From Comamonadaceae bacterium (GTDB lineage Bacteria > Pseudomonadota > Gammaproteobacteria > Burkholderiales > Burkholderiaceae), in the NCBI GenBank assembly GCA_947377705.1, contig CANCGU010000134.1, forward strand, positions 1-7,210: a stretch of 7,210 bases of DNA, read 5' to 3'. The notes beneath the pieces were generated by a model. The model was given only the letters and a program-made list of their open reading frames with translations. It ran no database searches and was not told where the DNA came from. Shown piece after piece: positions 1-6,953 of this stretch. Numbering within the stretch: position 1 is the first letter of the stretch; every line of letters starts with the position of its first letter. Both the position numbers and the translations under genes were made by a program.

Positions 1-112
1 CTTGGTCCTCCTCAAAGTCGTTGACACCTTGTGGATGATGCCCATCATGAGCCTGACCTTTGAGTTGCTGAGCCTCATGCTCAGTCCGTTTGAATTTTTA
101 CTGAAGCCTTGA
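1..112 (+). CDS. C-terminal end of a membrane protein, probably site-2 protease (M50) family (partial)
   Basis: Reading in the frame that starts at base 2 gives 36 codons without interruption, ending at TGA 110-112; the 5' part lies outside the window. The visible peptide is strongly hydrophobic and leucine/methionine rich (for example LWMMPIMSLTFELL) and ends in a short FEFLLKP tail, which fits a last membrane helix. Site-2 protease (M50 metalloprotease) proteins often precede trpS in Comamonadaceae, and their C-termini end in a similar hydrophobic stretch. The assignment therefore rests on context and general character; the HEXXH and NxxPxxxLD catalytic motifs are not in view. The stop lies only 2 bases before the trpS ATG, so the two genes are probably co-transcribed and translationally coupled. 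Another small membrane protein family cannot be excluded. Confidence 0.55.
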   Translation, partial: LVLLKVVDTLWMMPIMSLTFELLSLMLSPFEFLLKP

Positions 113-114
113 AC

Positions 115-1311
115 ATGAAAGAACGCGTTCTCTCCGGCATGCGCCCCACGGGCGCTTTGCATTTGGGTCACTACCACGGCGCCTTGAAAAACTGGGTGCG
201 CTTGCAGTCCGAGATGGATTGCTTTTACTTCGTCGCCGATTGGCACGCCCTCACCACGCACTACGAAAACCGTGAAGTGATTGAGAAGAACGTGTACGAG
301 ATGGTGATTGACTGGCTCGCCGTGGGCCTAGATCCCAACGCTTGCACCATCTTCTTGCAAAGCCGTATTCCCGAACACGCCGAACTGTTCACCCTCTTGG
401 CCATGGGCACACCGTTGGGCTGGTTGGAGCGCGTGCCCACCTACAAAGACCAACAAGAAAAACTCAAAGACAAAGACTTGGCCACCTATGGCTTCTTGGG
501 CTACCCGCTGCTGCAAGCAGCAGACATCTTGATTTACAAAGCCAAGCATGTGCCCGTCGGTGAAGACCAAGCCAGCCATGTGGAGTTGACCCGCGAAGCC
601 GCACGCCGCTTCAACCACTTGTACGGCCGTGAAATCAACGCCGAAGAAAAAGTGCAAACCTCACTGGCCAAGTTACCCAAAGACAGTGTGAAACGCTTTG
701 AAAAAGCGCGCAAGGCCTACCAAGAAACGGGTGACACCAAGGCCATGGAAGGTGCGTTGGGCTACATCGCAACCGCACCTGAGCTGGACGAACAAGACCG
801 CGAACGTCTGAACGGCTATTTCAAAGGCACAGGCAAGGTCATCTTGCCCGAGCCGCAAGCCCTGTACACCGAAGCCAGCAAGCTGCCCGGCTTAGACGGT
901 GCCAAGATGAGCAAGAGCTATAACAACGCGATTGCCATCCGCGAAGACCGCGCCACGATTGAGCACAAGGTCAAACGTATGCCCACAGACCCAGCACGCC
1001 AAAAGCGCACCGACGTGGGCAACCCCGATAAATGTCCCGTGTGGCAATTCCACATGGTCTACAGCGACGAAAGCCAACGCCAATGGGTCACCCAAGGTTG
1101 TAAAACTGCTGGTATTGGTTGCTTGGAGTGCAAACAACCCATCATTGAAGCCATCTTGCGCGAACAACAGCCCATGCTTGAACGCGCAGAGCCGTACATC
1201 ACCCACCCCAAGATTGTTCGTGACATCGTCGATGCAGGTACTGAAAAAGCACGCATCACAGCTCGGGAAACCATGCAGGATGTCAGGTCCGCGATGGGGC
1301 TAAACTACTAA
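115..1311 (+). CDS. trpS: Tryptophanyl-tRNA synthetase, long form with four-cysteine C-terminal cluster
   Basis: This cytoplasmic class I aminoacyl-tRNA synthetase (398 aa from the ATG at 115) activates tryptophan with ATP and charges tRNA-Trp. The N-terminus has the family start SGMRPTGALHLGHYHGAL, with the HIGH-type signature HLGH at residues 16-19, and the second ATP signature KMSKS is at 264-268. It is about 60-70 residues longer than the approximately 334-residue E. coli enzyme; most of the extra length lies between about residues 180 and 245, before KMSKS. Cys307, Cys329, Cys336 and Cys339 form C-x21-C-x6-C-x2-C, nearly the pattern that binds a [4Fe-4S] cluster in Thermotoga maritima TrpRS. 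I chose ATG 115 because it gives the usual MKERVLSG start; a TTG at 109 would add two residues and overlap the upstream gene by 4 bases. No strong Shine-Dalgarno is visible, so translation may depend on coupling to the upstream gene. No terminator follows. Confidence 0.96.
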   Translation: MKERVLSGMRPTGALHLGHYHGALKNWVRLQSEMDCFYFVADWHALTTHYENREVIEKNVYEMVIDWLAVGLDPNACTIFLQSRIPEHAELFTLLAMGTPLGWLERVPTYKDQQEKLKDKDLATYGFLGYPLLQAADILIYKAKHVPVGEDQASHVELTREAARRFNHLYGREINAEEKVQTSLAKLPKDSVKRFEKARKAYQETGDTKAMEGALGYIATAPELDEQDRERLNGYFKGTGKVILPEPQALYTEASKLPGLDGAKMSKSYNNAIAIREDRATIEHKVKRMPTDPARQKRTDVGNPDKCPVWQFHMVYSDESQRQWVTQGCKTAGIGCLECKQPIIEAILREQQPMLERAEPYITHPKIVRDIVDAGTEKARITARETMQDVRSAMGLNY

Positions 1312-1320
1312 TATTGATTC

Positions 1321-1325
1321 AGGAG
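1321..1325 (+). promoter_or_regulatory. Ribosome binding site of the response regulator gene
   Basis: AGGAG stands 8 bases before the ATG at 1334. This fixes the start at 1334 rather than at the second in-frame ATG (1340), which would leave a 14-base spacer. The 22-base gap after trpS is AT-rich and has no terminator hairpin, which suggests read-through from trpS. Confidence 0.8.
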
Positions 1326-1333
1326 TAATAAAA

Positions 1334-1927
1334 ATGAGTATGTACATCATCGATGATCATCCTTTGGTGCGCCAAGCCATTGCCATGTTGCTGCGCCGCA
1401 TGCGTCCCGCATCGAAAGTCATCGAATTAGACAAATTTAGCGAATTGCAAGCTGCCATCATCAAAAACGGTGAGCCTGAATTGTTTGTACTCGACTTGCT
1501 ACTGCCCGGCGTCAAAGGCACATCCGCCGTTAAAGATATCAAAACGATGTATGCCAACGTGCCCTTGGCTGTGATTTCGTCCATGCCTGCGGGCGAGGCT
1601 GAAGAAACCTGCATCGAAGCCGGTGCAGACATTTACATCGAAAAATCGACCCCGGCCAACGACATCTCTTCAGCCATCCATGGTTTGTTTGCCGCCGAAA
1701 ACGGCGACGACGAAGCGACGGTGGCAGTGGGCGAGACCAAGTTGTCTAAGCGCCAAAAGCAACTCATCGTGATGCTGGATCGTGGTTTGAGCAACCGCGA
1801 TATTGCGGCCGAGTTGGACATCAGCGAACACACCGTGAAAGTTCACTTGTGGCGTTTGTTCCGTCGCTTGGATGTGAAGAGCCGCACGCAAACGCTGCAC
1901 TTTGCACGCATGAACGGTTTGCTTTAA
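1334..1927 (+). CDS. NarL/FixJ-type response regulator transcription factor
   Basis: This 197-residue protein is a two-domain response regulator, expected to be a cytoplasmic DNA-binding protein switched by phosphorylation. The receiver domain covers about residues 1-120: acidic pocket Asp7-Asp8, phospho-acceptor Asp54 in VLDLLLPG, switch Ser82 in VISS and conserved Lys104 in YIEKS. All key residues are present, so it should be phosphorylatable. A short acidic linker (about 121-135) leads to a LuxR/GerE-type helix-turn-helix at about 136-197. Its scanning part is GLSNRDIAAELDIS and its recognition helix SEHTVKVHLWRLFRRL (164-179). No histidine kinase gene is in the window, so the partner and target genes are unknown. 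It starts 22 bases after trpS and is probably co-transcribed with it, ending at the terminator at 1946-1979. The family is clear; the biological role cannot be told from sequence. Confidence 0.93.
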   Translation: MSMYIIDDHPLVRQAIAMLLRRMRPASKVIELDKFSELQAAIIKNGEPELFVLDLLLPGVKGTSAVKDIKTMYANVPLAVISSMPAGEAEETCIEAGADIYIEKSTPANDISSAIHGLFAAENGDDEATVAVGETKLSKRQKQLIVMLDRGLSNRDIAAELDISEHTVKVHLWRLFRRLDVKSRTQTLHFARMNGLL

Positions 1928-1945
1928 CAGCCACACCCTCCCAAC

Positions 1946-1979
1946 AAAAAGCCCGCTTCGCTCTGAAGCGGGCTTTTTT
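1946..1979. terminator. Bidirectional intrinsic terminator between convergent units
   Basis: A perfect 9-bp GC-rich stem (GCCCGCTTC 1951-1959 with GAAGCGGGC 1965-1973) encloses the 5-base loop GCTCT. It is preceded by five A (1946-1950) and followed by six T (1974-1979). The A-tract reads as a T-tract on the other strand, so the element can stop both the plus-strand response regulator transcript (stop codon at 1925-1927) and the minus-strand ccm transcript (ccmI stop at 2001-2003). Confidence 0.93.
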
Positions 1980-2000
1980 ATTGCGCGTGGCGCCTGCTGA

Positions 2001-3335
2001 TTAAGGCGTCGCTTGCAAGGTGTCACGCACCATCAGGTTCAAGCCTTTGCTGCCAGGTTTAACTGGGCTGAGGCTCACACCCAAGTCACCGGCTTGTGCC
2101 ACCGCTTGGCCGCTTTTAGAAATACGCACACGCACCGTCACCTCGTCCATGCTGGAGAGTTTGACACTGGGGTTCATGGCGGTGGTGTCGTCGAGCACAA
2201 AGTCCAAAGGCAGTTTGTCTGCCGTGGTGCGCACGATGGCCACGGGCATGCGCGAGCCTGTCACAGGCGTGGCATACACAAACACGGTGTCTGTTGGGGC
2301 CACCAAGCCTTTGAGCTCTTTCACCAAGGTCACACGACCGCTGATGCTGGTCGCTGCGAGGGCGGCTTTGCTGGCTTGCAGGTCCGTCGTCGCAGCTGCG
2401 GCGCGTGGCGGAATGGCTGGCAAGCCCATCTTCTCGCGGGCTTCGCCAATGGCGCGGTCGAGTTCGGGCGCATCAGGGGAGTCGGCAGACACAACCTCGC
2501 GGGCTCGCTCCCAAAAGCGCAAGGCTGAGCGGAAATTCATCTCAGCATACGACGCACTGCCGGCCAAGAACAAGGCGTTCAGGTGGTGTGGGTCAGCGGT
2601 CAGCACGCGTTGGATGATGGCCCAAGGTTCACCCGCAAAACTACCGCCGTTTTGCTGCGCCAACACTTCGGCACGCTCAATCGACAGGTTGTCATCGCGG
2701 CTCAAGGCCAAGGCTTTGCCTAAGGCCTCAGCAGACTCTTCAAAATGGCCACGCGCGCGCTGAACACGTCCCAGCATGACCCAACCCTCCATGCTGTTGG
2801 GTTCGTCTTGCAAACGACGGGTCAAGGCCGTGGCCATTTCGGTCAGCTTCTCAGGCGTCACTTCGGCGGATGAATCCACACCTTGCTTCAAGGCCATGGG
2901 ATCTAGTGCGACGGGTTCTCCCAACACGCTGTACATCAACAGGGACGACACGGGCACCACAAACACCAACGCCGCAATGCTCAGCCAAGGCTTGCGCCAA
3001 ACCACAGCAGCAGACACGACAGACGGCTGAGGGGCTGCACTTTCGGTCACCGTCTGAATGCCCACATCGGCCAGCAAGCGTTGTGACAACTCATCACGCG
3101 CGGCCTTGAGTTCATCGTAGTTCAGGTTGCCCATCACATATTCGCGGTCCAACTCGGCCAGTTGGTCGCGGTACACCGCGGCATTGGCTTTGGCTGGGTC
3201 GTTCACAGCATCGGCTTGGTGTGCGGCCAGGCGTGCGCCCTGTTGCGAGCCACGCCACAGCGCCACGCTCAAAACAAGCAACACCACCGCCATCATGGCC
3301 ACGGCGACATAAATAAAAGCGAGTGCGGGATTCAC
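2001..3335 (-). CDS. ccmI: Cytochrome c maturation protein CcmI (CycH type), apocytochrome chaperone
   Basis: CcmI (444 aa) holds unfolded apocytochrome c at the periplasmic face of the inner membrane and presents it to the CcmF/CcmH heme ligation complex. Residues about 3-27 form a first membrane helix. A charged segment (about 50-90, with DQLAELDREY and DELSQRLLADV) matches the cytosolic CcmI loop, and a second helix lies at about 117-138. The periplasmic part has TPR-like helices (about 180-285, with GWVMLGRVQRARGHFEESAEAL and a second repeat around NALFLAGSASYAEMNF). A C-terminal beta-rich domain follows (about 331-442, starting ISGRVTLVKELKG). It begins with GTG at 3335; GAAAGG at 3341-3346 lies 5 bases upstream, and the next in-frame ATG would remove half of the first helix. 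A single base separates it from the ccmH stop. It is the last gene of the operon. In E. coli this module is fused to CcmH; here it is separate. Confidence 0.93.
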   Translation of the reverse strand: MNPALAFIYVAVAMMAVVLLVLSVALWRGSQQGARLAAHQADAVNDPAKANAAVYRDQLAELDREYVMGNLNYDELKAARDELSQRLLADVGIQTVTESAAPQPSVVSAAVVWRKPWLSIAALVFVVPVSSLLMYSVLGEPVALDPMALKQGVDSSAEVTPEKLTEMATALTRRLQDEPNSMEGWVMLGRVQRARGHFEESAEALGKALALSRDDNLSIERAEVLAQQNGGSFAGEPWAIIQRVLTADPHHLNALFLAGSASYAEMNFRSALRFWERAREVVSADSPDAPELDRAIGEAREKMGLPAIPPRAAAATTDLQASKAALAATSISGRVTLVKELKGLVAPTDTVFVYATPVTGSRMPVAIVRTTADKLPLDFVLDDTTAMNPSVKLSSMDEVTVRVRISKSGQAVAQAGDLGVSLSPVKPGSKGLNLMVRDTLQATP

Positions 3336-3336
3336 A

Positions 3337-3801
3337 TCAACCTTTCAACAGTTGCTTGGCGCGTTCGCGCGCTTCGTCGCTCAAGGCAACAGGCGCAGCC
3401 AAGGCGCGGCGCTGACGCAAATACACGCCCAAAAAGATGGCGGCGATCACCAGCAACAAAAACGGGCCAAACCACAACACCCAGGTCAAAGGCTTGACCT
3501 CGGGGCGATACAACACAAAGTCGCCATAACGCGCGACGAGGAAGTCTTTGATTTCTTGGTCAGATTTGCCCGAGCGAATCAACGCGCGCACTTCTTGGCG
3601 CAAGTCATCGGCGAGTTCGGCGTGAGACGACGCCAAGGATTCGTTTTGGCACACCAAGCAACGCAGCTCTTGCGAAATATCCACCAAGCGAGCTTCGAGC
3701 TTGGGGTCTTCGGCCATGGGCACCGCCTCGCGACCTGTGCTGACAAACGCGAACAACACCATGCTCATTGCCAAGACCGCACGGACAAACAGGCGTTTCA
3801 T
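3337..3801 (-). CDS. ccmH: Cytochrome c maturation thiol-disulfide protein CcmH (CcmL type)
   Basis: CcmH (154 aa) is a membrane-anchored periplasmic protein that helps reduce the CXXCH cysteines of apocytochrome c before heme attachment and interacts with CcmF and CcmI. Residues 1-22 look like a signal peptide (MKRLFVRAVLAMSMVLFAFV). The family signature LRCLVCQN lies at 46-53, with redox cysteines Cys48 and Cys51. The usual YGDFVLYRP follows at about 92-100, and one membrane helix is at about 105-127, leaving a short basic cytosolic tail. The open frame extends upstream, but ATG 3801 is chosen because it gives the signal peptide, overlaps the ccmG stop as ATGA, and has GGAG at 3813-3816, 11 bases before it. 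The length matches the short form without TPR repeats; the CcmI role is carried by the next gene. Confidence 0.95.
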   Translation of the reverse strand: MKRLFVRAVLAMSMVLFAFVSTGREAVPMAEDPKLEARLVDISQELRCLVCQNESLASSHAELADDLRQEVRALIRSGKSDQEIKDFLVARYGDFVLYRPEVKPLTWVLWFGPFLLLVIAAIFLGVYLRQRRALAAPVALSDEARERAKQLLKG

Positions 3802-4379
3802 GATTTGTTCAACTCCGCAATCAGGGGCAAGATTTTTTCGGCCAACAGCGCAGGCGAAACAGCACCTACAAACTTGTAGCGAATCACGCCGCCCTTGTCG
3901 ATGACGTAGGTCTCGGGCACGCCGTACACACCGTAGTTGATGCCCACGCGGCCATCCAAATCCATGACCGAGGTCACATACGGATTGCCATGGCGCTTGA
4001 GCCACACTTGGCTGCGCTCGCGTGCCAGCTTGAGCTTCTCGTCAAATGGCGATTTATAGGCAGGATCTTGGGGCTGAATTTCTTTGTAACTCAAACCCAC
4101 AATGGGCACTTGGTTTTTTTCTGAGAAGGCCACAAGCACGGGATGCTCTTCGCGACACGCGACACACCAAGTGGCCCAGACGTTGAGCATCCACACTTGG
4201 CCCTGCATGTCGACAGGCGAAAACTTGGCGTCGCCTGGGTCAAGCGTGAACAAGGTGAAATGCGGGGCTGGCTTGCCGATCAAGGGAGACGGAATTTCGC
4301 GCGGATCGCGTTTCAAGCCCACCGCTAAAAACACCACCAAGCCAATGAACAGCACCAGTGGCATCAAGACTTTTTTCAT
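3798..4379 (-). CDS. ccmG: Thiol:disulfide interchange protein CcmG/DsbE
   Basis: CcmG (193 aa) is a membrane-tethered periplasmic thioredoxin-fold reductase. It receives electrons from a DsbD/CcdA-type protein and reduces CcmH or apocytochrome c. A single N-terminal anchor spans about residues 4-22, followed by GKPAPHFTL, the usual start of the redoxin domain. The active site is WCVAC with Cys72 and Cys75, and the cis-proline loop GVPET is at 153-157, both diagnostic of the DsbE/CcmG family. I chose ATG 4379 because the consensus GGAGG (plus-strand 4388-4392) stands 8 bases upstream and the product then begins with the membrane anchor. A longer in-frame reading to 4487 would run deep into ccmF and add non-family residues. 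It overlaps ccmF and ccmH by 4 bases each (ATGA), so its output should be tied to theirs. Confidence 0.96.
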   Translation of the reverse strand: MKKVLMPLVLFIGLVVFLAVGLKRDPREIPSPLIGKPAPHFTLFTLDPGDAKFSPVDMQGQVWMLNVWATWCVACREEHPVLVAFSEKNQVPIVGLSYKEIQPQDPAYKSPFDEKLKLARERSQVWLKRHGNPYVTSVMDLDGRVGINYGVYGVPETYVIDKGGVIRYKFVGAVSPALLAEKILPLIAELNKS

Positions 4380-6295
4380 TTGCGGTACCTCCGGTCGAGT
4401 GCCGCCAACACGCCACCCAGCACCATCAGCAACACCCCTCCCCACAACCATGGCACAAAGGGTTTGTAATACACGCGCATGCTCCACTCGGTACGGGCAT
4501 CGTCTAGGGGCTCACCCAGTGACACATACAAATCGCGCATGAAACCAGAGTCAATGCCAGCTTCCGTCATGGCCATGGCCGATGAGAAATAGCGGCGCTT
4601 TTCAGGCTGCAAGATTTCAATCACCTTGTCATCGCGCAACACTTGCACATCGGCACGCACGGCCTTGTAGTTAGGGCCGCGCACTTCGTCCAACGAGTTC
4701 AAACGGAAGGTGTAAGGGGCGATGGTGACCACGTCGCCAATTTGCATGCGCACATCACGCTCAACCTCGTAGCACTTCACACCGGTGATGCCAATGACCA
4801 ACACGGCCATGCCAAAGTGGGCAATGTGTTGCCCCCAAAACGAGGCCGGAATGCGGCCGGGCTTGCCCACACGTTCCAACACTTGCTGCGCCGTGCCCAA
4901 AGCTACCCAACAACCCAAGAACAAACCAAACGCAGCACCGAGCGACCAGCCACCCAACACAAAGGGCAAAAGCAGGGCCAATGCCACAGCGCCAGCAAAA
5001 GTCCAACGCAACTTGAATGCGATCTCGCGGAGATTCGCCTCACGCCAGCGCGCCACCGAGCCAGGCACCATCAAGAACACCGTAGGCACCAACAGCGGCG
5101 CAAAGACAGCATTGAAATAAGGCGGGCCCACCGACAGCTTGCCTAAGTTCAGCGCATCAATGATGAGCGGATAAATCGTGCCCAACAACACGGCAGCGGT
5201 GGCTACCACCAATAACACGCTGTTGGCCAACAAGAAGGATTCGCGTGACACCAGCTCCATGCGACCACCCAAAGCCACGCGGGGCGCACGCCAGGCAAAC
5301 AGCGTGAGCGAAGCACCCACCACCACCGCCAAGAAGATCAACACAAACACACCGCGCTTAGGGTCAGAAGCAAAGGCATGGACCGATGTGAGCACGCCTG
5401 AACGAACCAAGAACGTGCCGAGCAACGACAACGAGAAAGCCGCAATCGCCAGCAGCACCGTCCACGCTTTGAAGCTGCCGCGTTTCTCGGTCACCATCAA
5501 CGAGTGAATCAACGCCGTGCCCACCAACCAAGGCATGAGCGAGGCGTTTTCAACCGGGTCCCAAAACCACCAACCGCCCCAGCCGAGTTCGTAATACGCC
5601 CACCAAGAACCCAGGCCAATACCAAAGGTCAGGAAGGTCCAAGCCACCACCGTCCATGGGCGCGACCAGCGCGCCCAAGCCGCATCTAAACGGCCACTCA
5701 TCAAGGCAGACACCGCAAACGCAAATGCCACCGCCATGCCCACATAGCCCATGTAGAGCATGGGCGGGTGAATCACCAAGCCGGGGTCTTGCAGCAAGGG
5801 GTTCAAGTCTTTGCCATCCAAGGCAGCAGGCAACAAGCGTTCAAAAGGGTTAGAGGTGGTCAAAATGAACAGCAGGAAGCCGACTGAAATCAAACCCAAC
5901 ACGCCAATCACACGGGCCACCATATCTAGCGGCAGGCTGCGTGAAAACACGGCCACGGCCACCGTCCATACTGACAGCAACAACACCCACAACAAGAGCG
6001 AACCTTCGTGACCGCCCCACAACGCGGCGAATTGGTAGGGCTTGGGTAGCAACGAGTTGGAATGCTGCGACACATACAGCACAGAGAAATCGTTGGTCAA
6101 AAATGCCGAGGCCAATGCGCCAAATGCAAACGCCACCAACACAAACTGCAAAGCAGCTGTTGGACGAGCTAATGACTGCAGGGTGACTTGCGTTTGTGGA
6201 TTGCGCACCAAAGTGCCTGCAATGGGCAACACGCCCTGCATCACCGCCACCAAGGCGGCCAGCATGAGCGCGAAATTACCGAGTTCTGGAATCAT
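4376..6295 (-). CDS. ccmF: Heme lyase subunit CcmF (cytochrome c-type biogenesis)
   Basis: CcmF (639 aa) is the large multi-spanning inner membrane protein that takes heme from holo-CcmE and attaches it to apocytochrome c, acting with CcmH/CcmI. The start [13 protein letters not shown] is typical. The periplasmic WWD heme-handling motif is clear as [16 protein letters not shown] from residue 238. Four histidines lie where E. coli CcmF has its functional ones (173, 261, 303, 491): His176 in VIHPPMLY, His264 in ALIHSLMV, His306 in SVHAFASDP and His493 in IAHFGM. Many hydrophobic helices cover the protein, ending in a last one ([16 protein letters not shown]) and a basic RRYRK tail. AAAGG at 6302-6306 lies 6 bases before the ATG. 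The ATG overlaps the ccmE stop as ATGA, and the stop overlaps the ccmG start the same way. Full length, no disruption. Confidence 0.98.
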   Translation of the reverse strand: MIPELGNFALMLAALVAVMQGVLPIAGTLVRNPQTQVTLQSLARPTAALQFVLVAFAFGALASAFLTNDFSVLYVSQHSNSLLPKPYQFAALWGGHEGSLLLWVLLLSVWTVAVAVFSRSLPLDMVARVIGVLGLISVGFLLFILTTSNPFERLLPAALDGKDLNPLLQDPGLVIHPPMLYMGYVGMAVAFAFAVSALMSGRLDAAWARWSRPWTVVAWTFLTFGIGLGSWWAYYELGWGGWWFWDPVENASLMPWLVGTALIHSLMVTEKRGSFKAWTVLLAIAAFSLSLLGTFLVRSGVLTSVHAFASDPKRGVFVLIFLAVVVGASLTLFAWRAPRVALGGRMELVSRESFLLANSVLLVVATAAVLLGTIYPLIIDALNLGKLSVGPPYFNAVFAPLLVPTVFLMVPGSVARWREANLREIAFKLRWTFAGAVALALLLPFVLGGWSLGAAFGLFLGCWVALGTAQQVLERVGKPGRIPASFWGQHIAHFGMAVLVIGITGVKCYEVERDVRMQIGDVVTIAPYTFRLNSLDEVRGPNYKAVRADVQVLRDDKVIEILQPEKRRYFSSAMAMTEAGIDSGFMRDLYVSLGEPLDDARTEWSMRVYYKPFVPWLWGGVLLMVLGGVLAALDRRYRK

Positions 6296-6762
6296 GGCTT
6301 GCCTTTGACGGGGGTCGGCGACTGGACAGACTTCGCGGCTTTGGCTGCCGTAGCTTGGTCCATCGCATGTTGGGCTTCGGGAGGCATGTAGTTTTCGTCA
6401 TGCTTGGCCAACACTTCGCTGGCGACAAACACACCGTCGTCGCCCAGCTTGCCTTGCGACACCACGCCTTTGCCTTCTTTGAACAAATCGGGCAACAGGC
6501 CCACATAGGTCACGGGCATTTCGTGCACAGTGTCAGTAATCACAAAGCGCACGGTGTTGCCATCGCGCACCAGACTGCCCTCTTTCACCATGCCGCCTGC
6601 GCGGAAGGTGCGGCCCTTGGGGGCTTCGCCCTTGCTCACTTGCGTGGGCGTGAAGAAAAACACCAAATTACTTTGGAAAGCATTCAGCACAAAAGCCGCT
6701 GCGGCACACAGCACCACAATGCCAGCTGCAATCAGTGCAAATCGTTTGGTTCTTGGTTTCAT
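6292..6762 (-). CDS. ccmE: Heme chaperone CcmE
   Basis: CcmE (156 aa) is a periplasmic heme chaperone anchored in the inner membrane. It binds heme covalently through a histidine, receiving it from CcmC/CcmD and delivering it to CcmF. A basic N-terminus (MKPRTKRF) precedes one membrane helix at about 8-28. The OB-fold beta-barrel follows, with the conserved FFFTPTQV near residue 35 and the GGMVKEGSL strand at 56-64. The heme-binding motif is [11 protein letters not shown]: His121 is the expected covalent ligand and Tyr125 the axial ligand, the H-x3-Y spacing of the standard histidine-type CcmE. The C-terminal tail (about 129-156) is alanine/lysine rich and probably flexible. GAGGA at plus-strand 6772-6776 lies 9 bases before the ATG. 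Both ends overlap neighbours (ccmD, ccmF) by ATGA. Confidence 0.97.
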   Translation of the reverse strand: MKPRTKRFALIAAGIVVLCAAAAFVLNAFQSNLVFFFTPTQVSKGEAPKGRTFRAGGMVKEGSLVRDGNTVRFVITDTVHEMPVTYVGLLPDLFKEGKGVVSQGKLGDDGVFVASEVLAKHDENYMPPEAQHAMDQATAAKAAKSVQSPTPVKGKP

Positions 6763-6953
6763 CTCATCAATTCCTCAACAGGCAATTGGGCCACAGCCTG
6801 CTCGGCTTTCAATTGATTCAGCACCACACGGTGCGCCCAGCGGGCTTGCCACACTTCGAGCGCCAGCAACAAAGCGGTCACGCCCACACTGCCCCACACG
6901 TATACGGCATAGCCGCCCATGGCCCAAAATTCGCTCCAGCTTTCCCATCTCAT
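6759..6953 (-). CDS. ccmD: Heme exporter protein CcmD (small membrane subunit)
   Basis: CcmD (64 aa) is a small single-helix membrane protein needed to release heme-loaded CcmE from the CcmAB-CcmC complex. The sequence [20 protein letters not shown] shows the typical family start (aromatic-rich, then MGGYAxYVW). A membrane helix at about 16-34 and a charged cytosolic tail ([18 protein letters not shown]) follow. The open frame reaches much further upstream, but ATG 6953 is the family start: GAGGT at plus-strand 6960-6964 stands 6 bases before it, and the ATG overlaps the ccmC stop as ATGA. The TGA stop overlaps the ccmE ATG in the same way. Length and position between ccmC and ccmE agree with the usual operon order. 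Confidence 0.93.
   Translation of the reverse strand: MRWESWSEFWAMGGYAVYVWGSVGVTALLLALEVWQARWAHRVVLNQLKAEQAVAQLPVEELMR

Noticed and set aside
109..114. TTG at 109 as the trpS start
   Set aside because: It adds only Met-Asn before the conserved MKERVLSG start, lies inside the upstream reading frame and has no better ribosome binding site than ATG 115.
328..1303. Open frames in other phases and on the minus strand within trpS
   Set aside because: All lie inside the confirmed trpS frame and show no domain or plausible ribosome binding site.
2013..2763. Long plus-strand open frames opposite ccmI
   Set aside because: They are antisense shadows of a GC-rich gene with clear CcmI domains, and have low-complexity composition with no recognisable domain.
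3802..4005. N-terminal extension of the ccmH frame
   Set aside because: It lies entirely within ccmG, has no family similarity and would hide the signal peptide that begins at ATG 3801.
4380..4487. N-terminal extension of the ccmG frame
   Set aside because: It overlaps the 3' end of ccmF, while ATG 4379 has a consensus Shine-Dalgarno and starts directly with the membrane anchor.
4643..5507. Plus-strand open frames opposite ccmF
   Set aside because: Composition is rich in Thr, Asn, Ala and His as expected from the complement of a membrane protein gene; the true CcmF motifs are on the minus strand.
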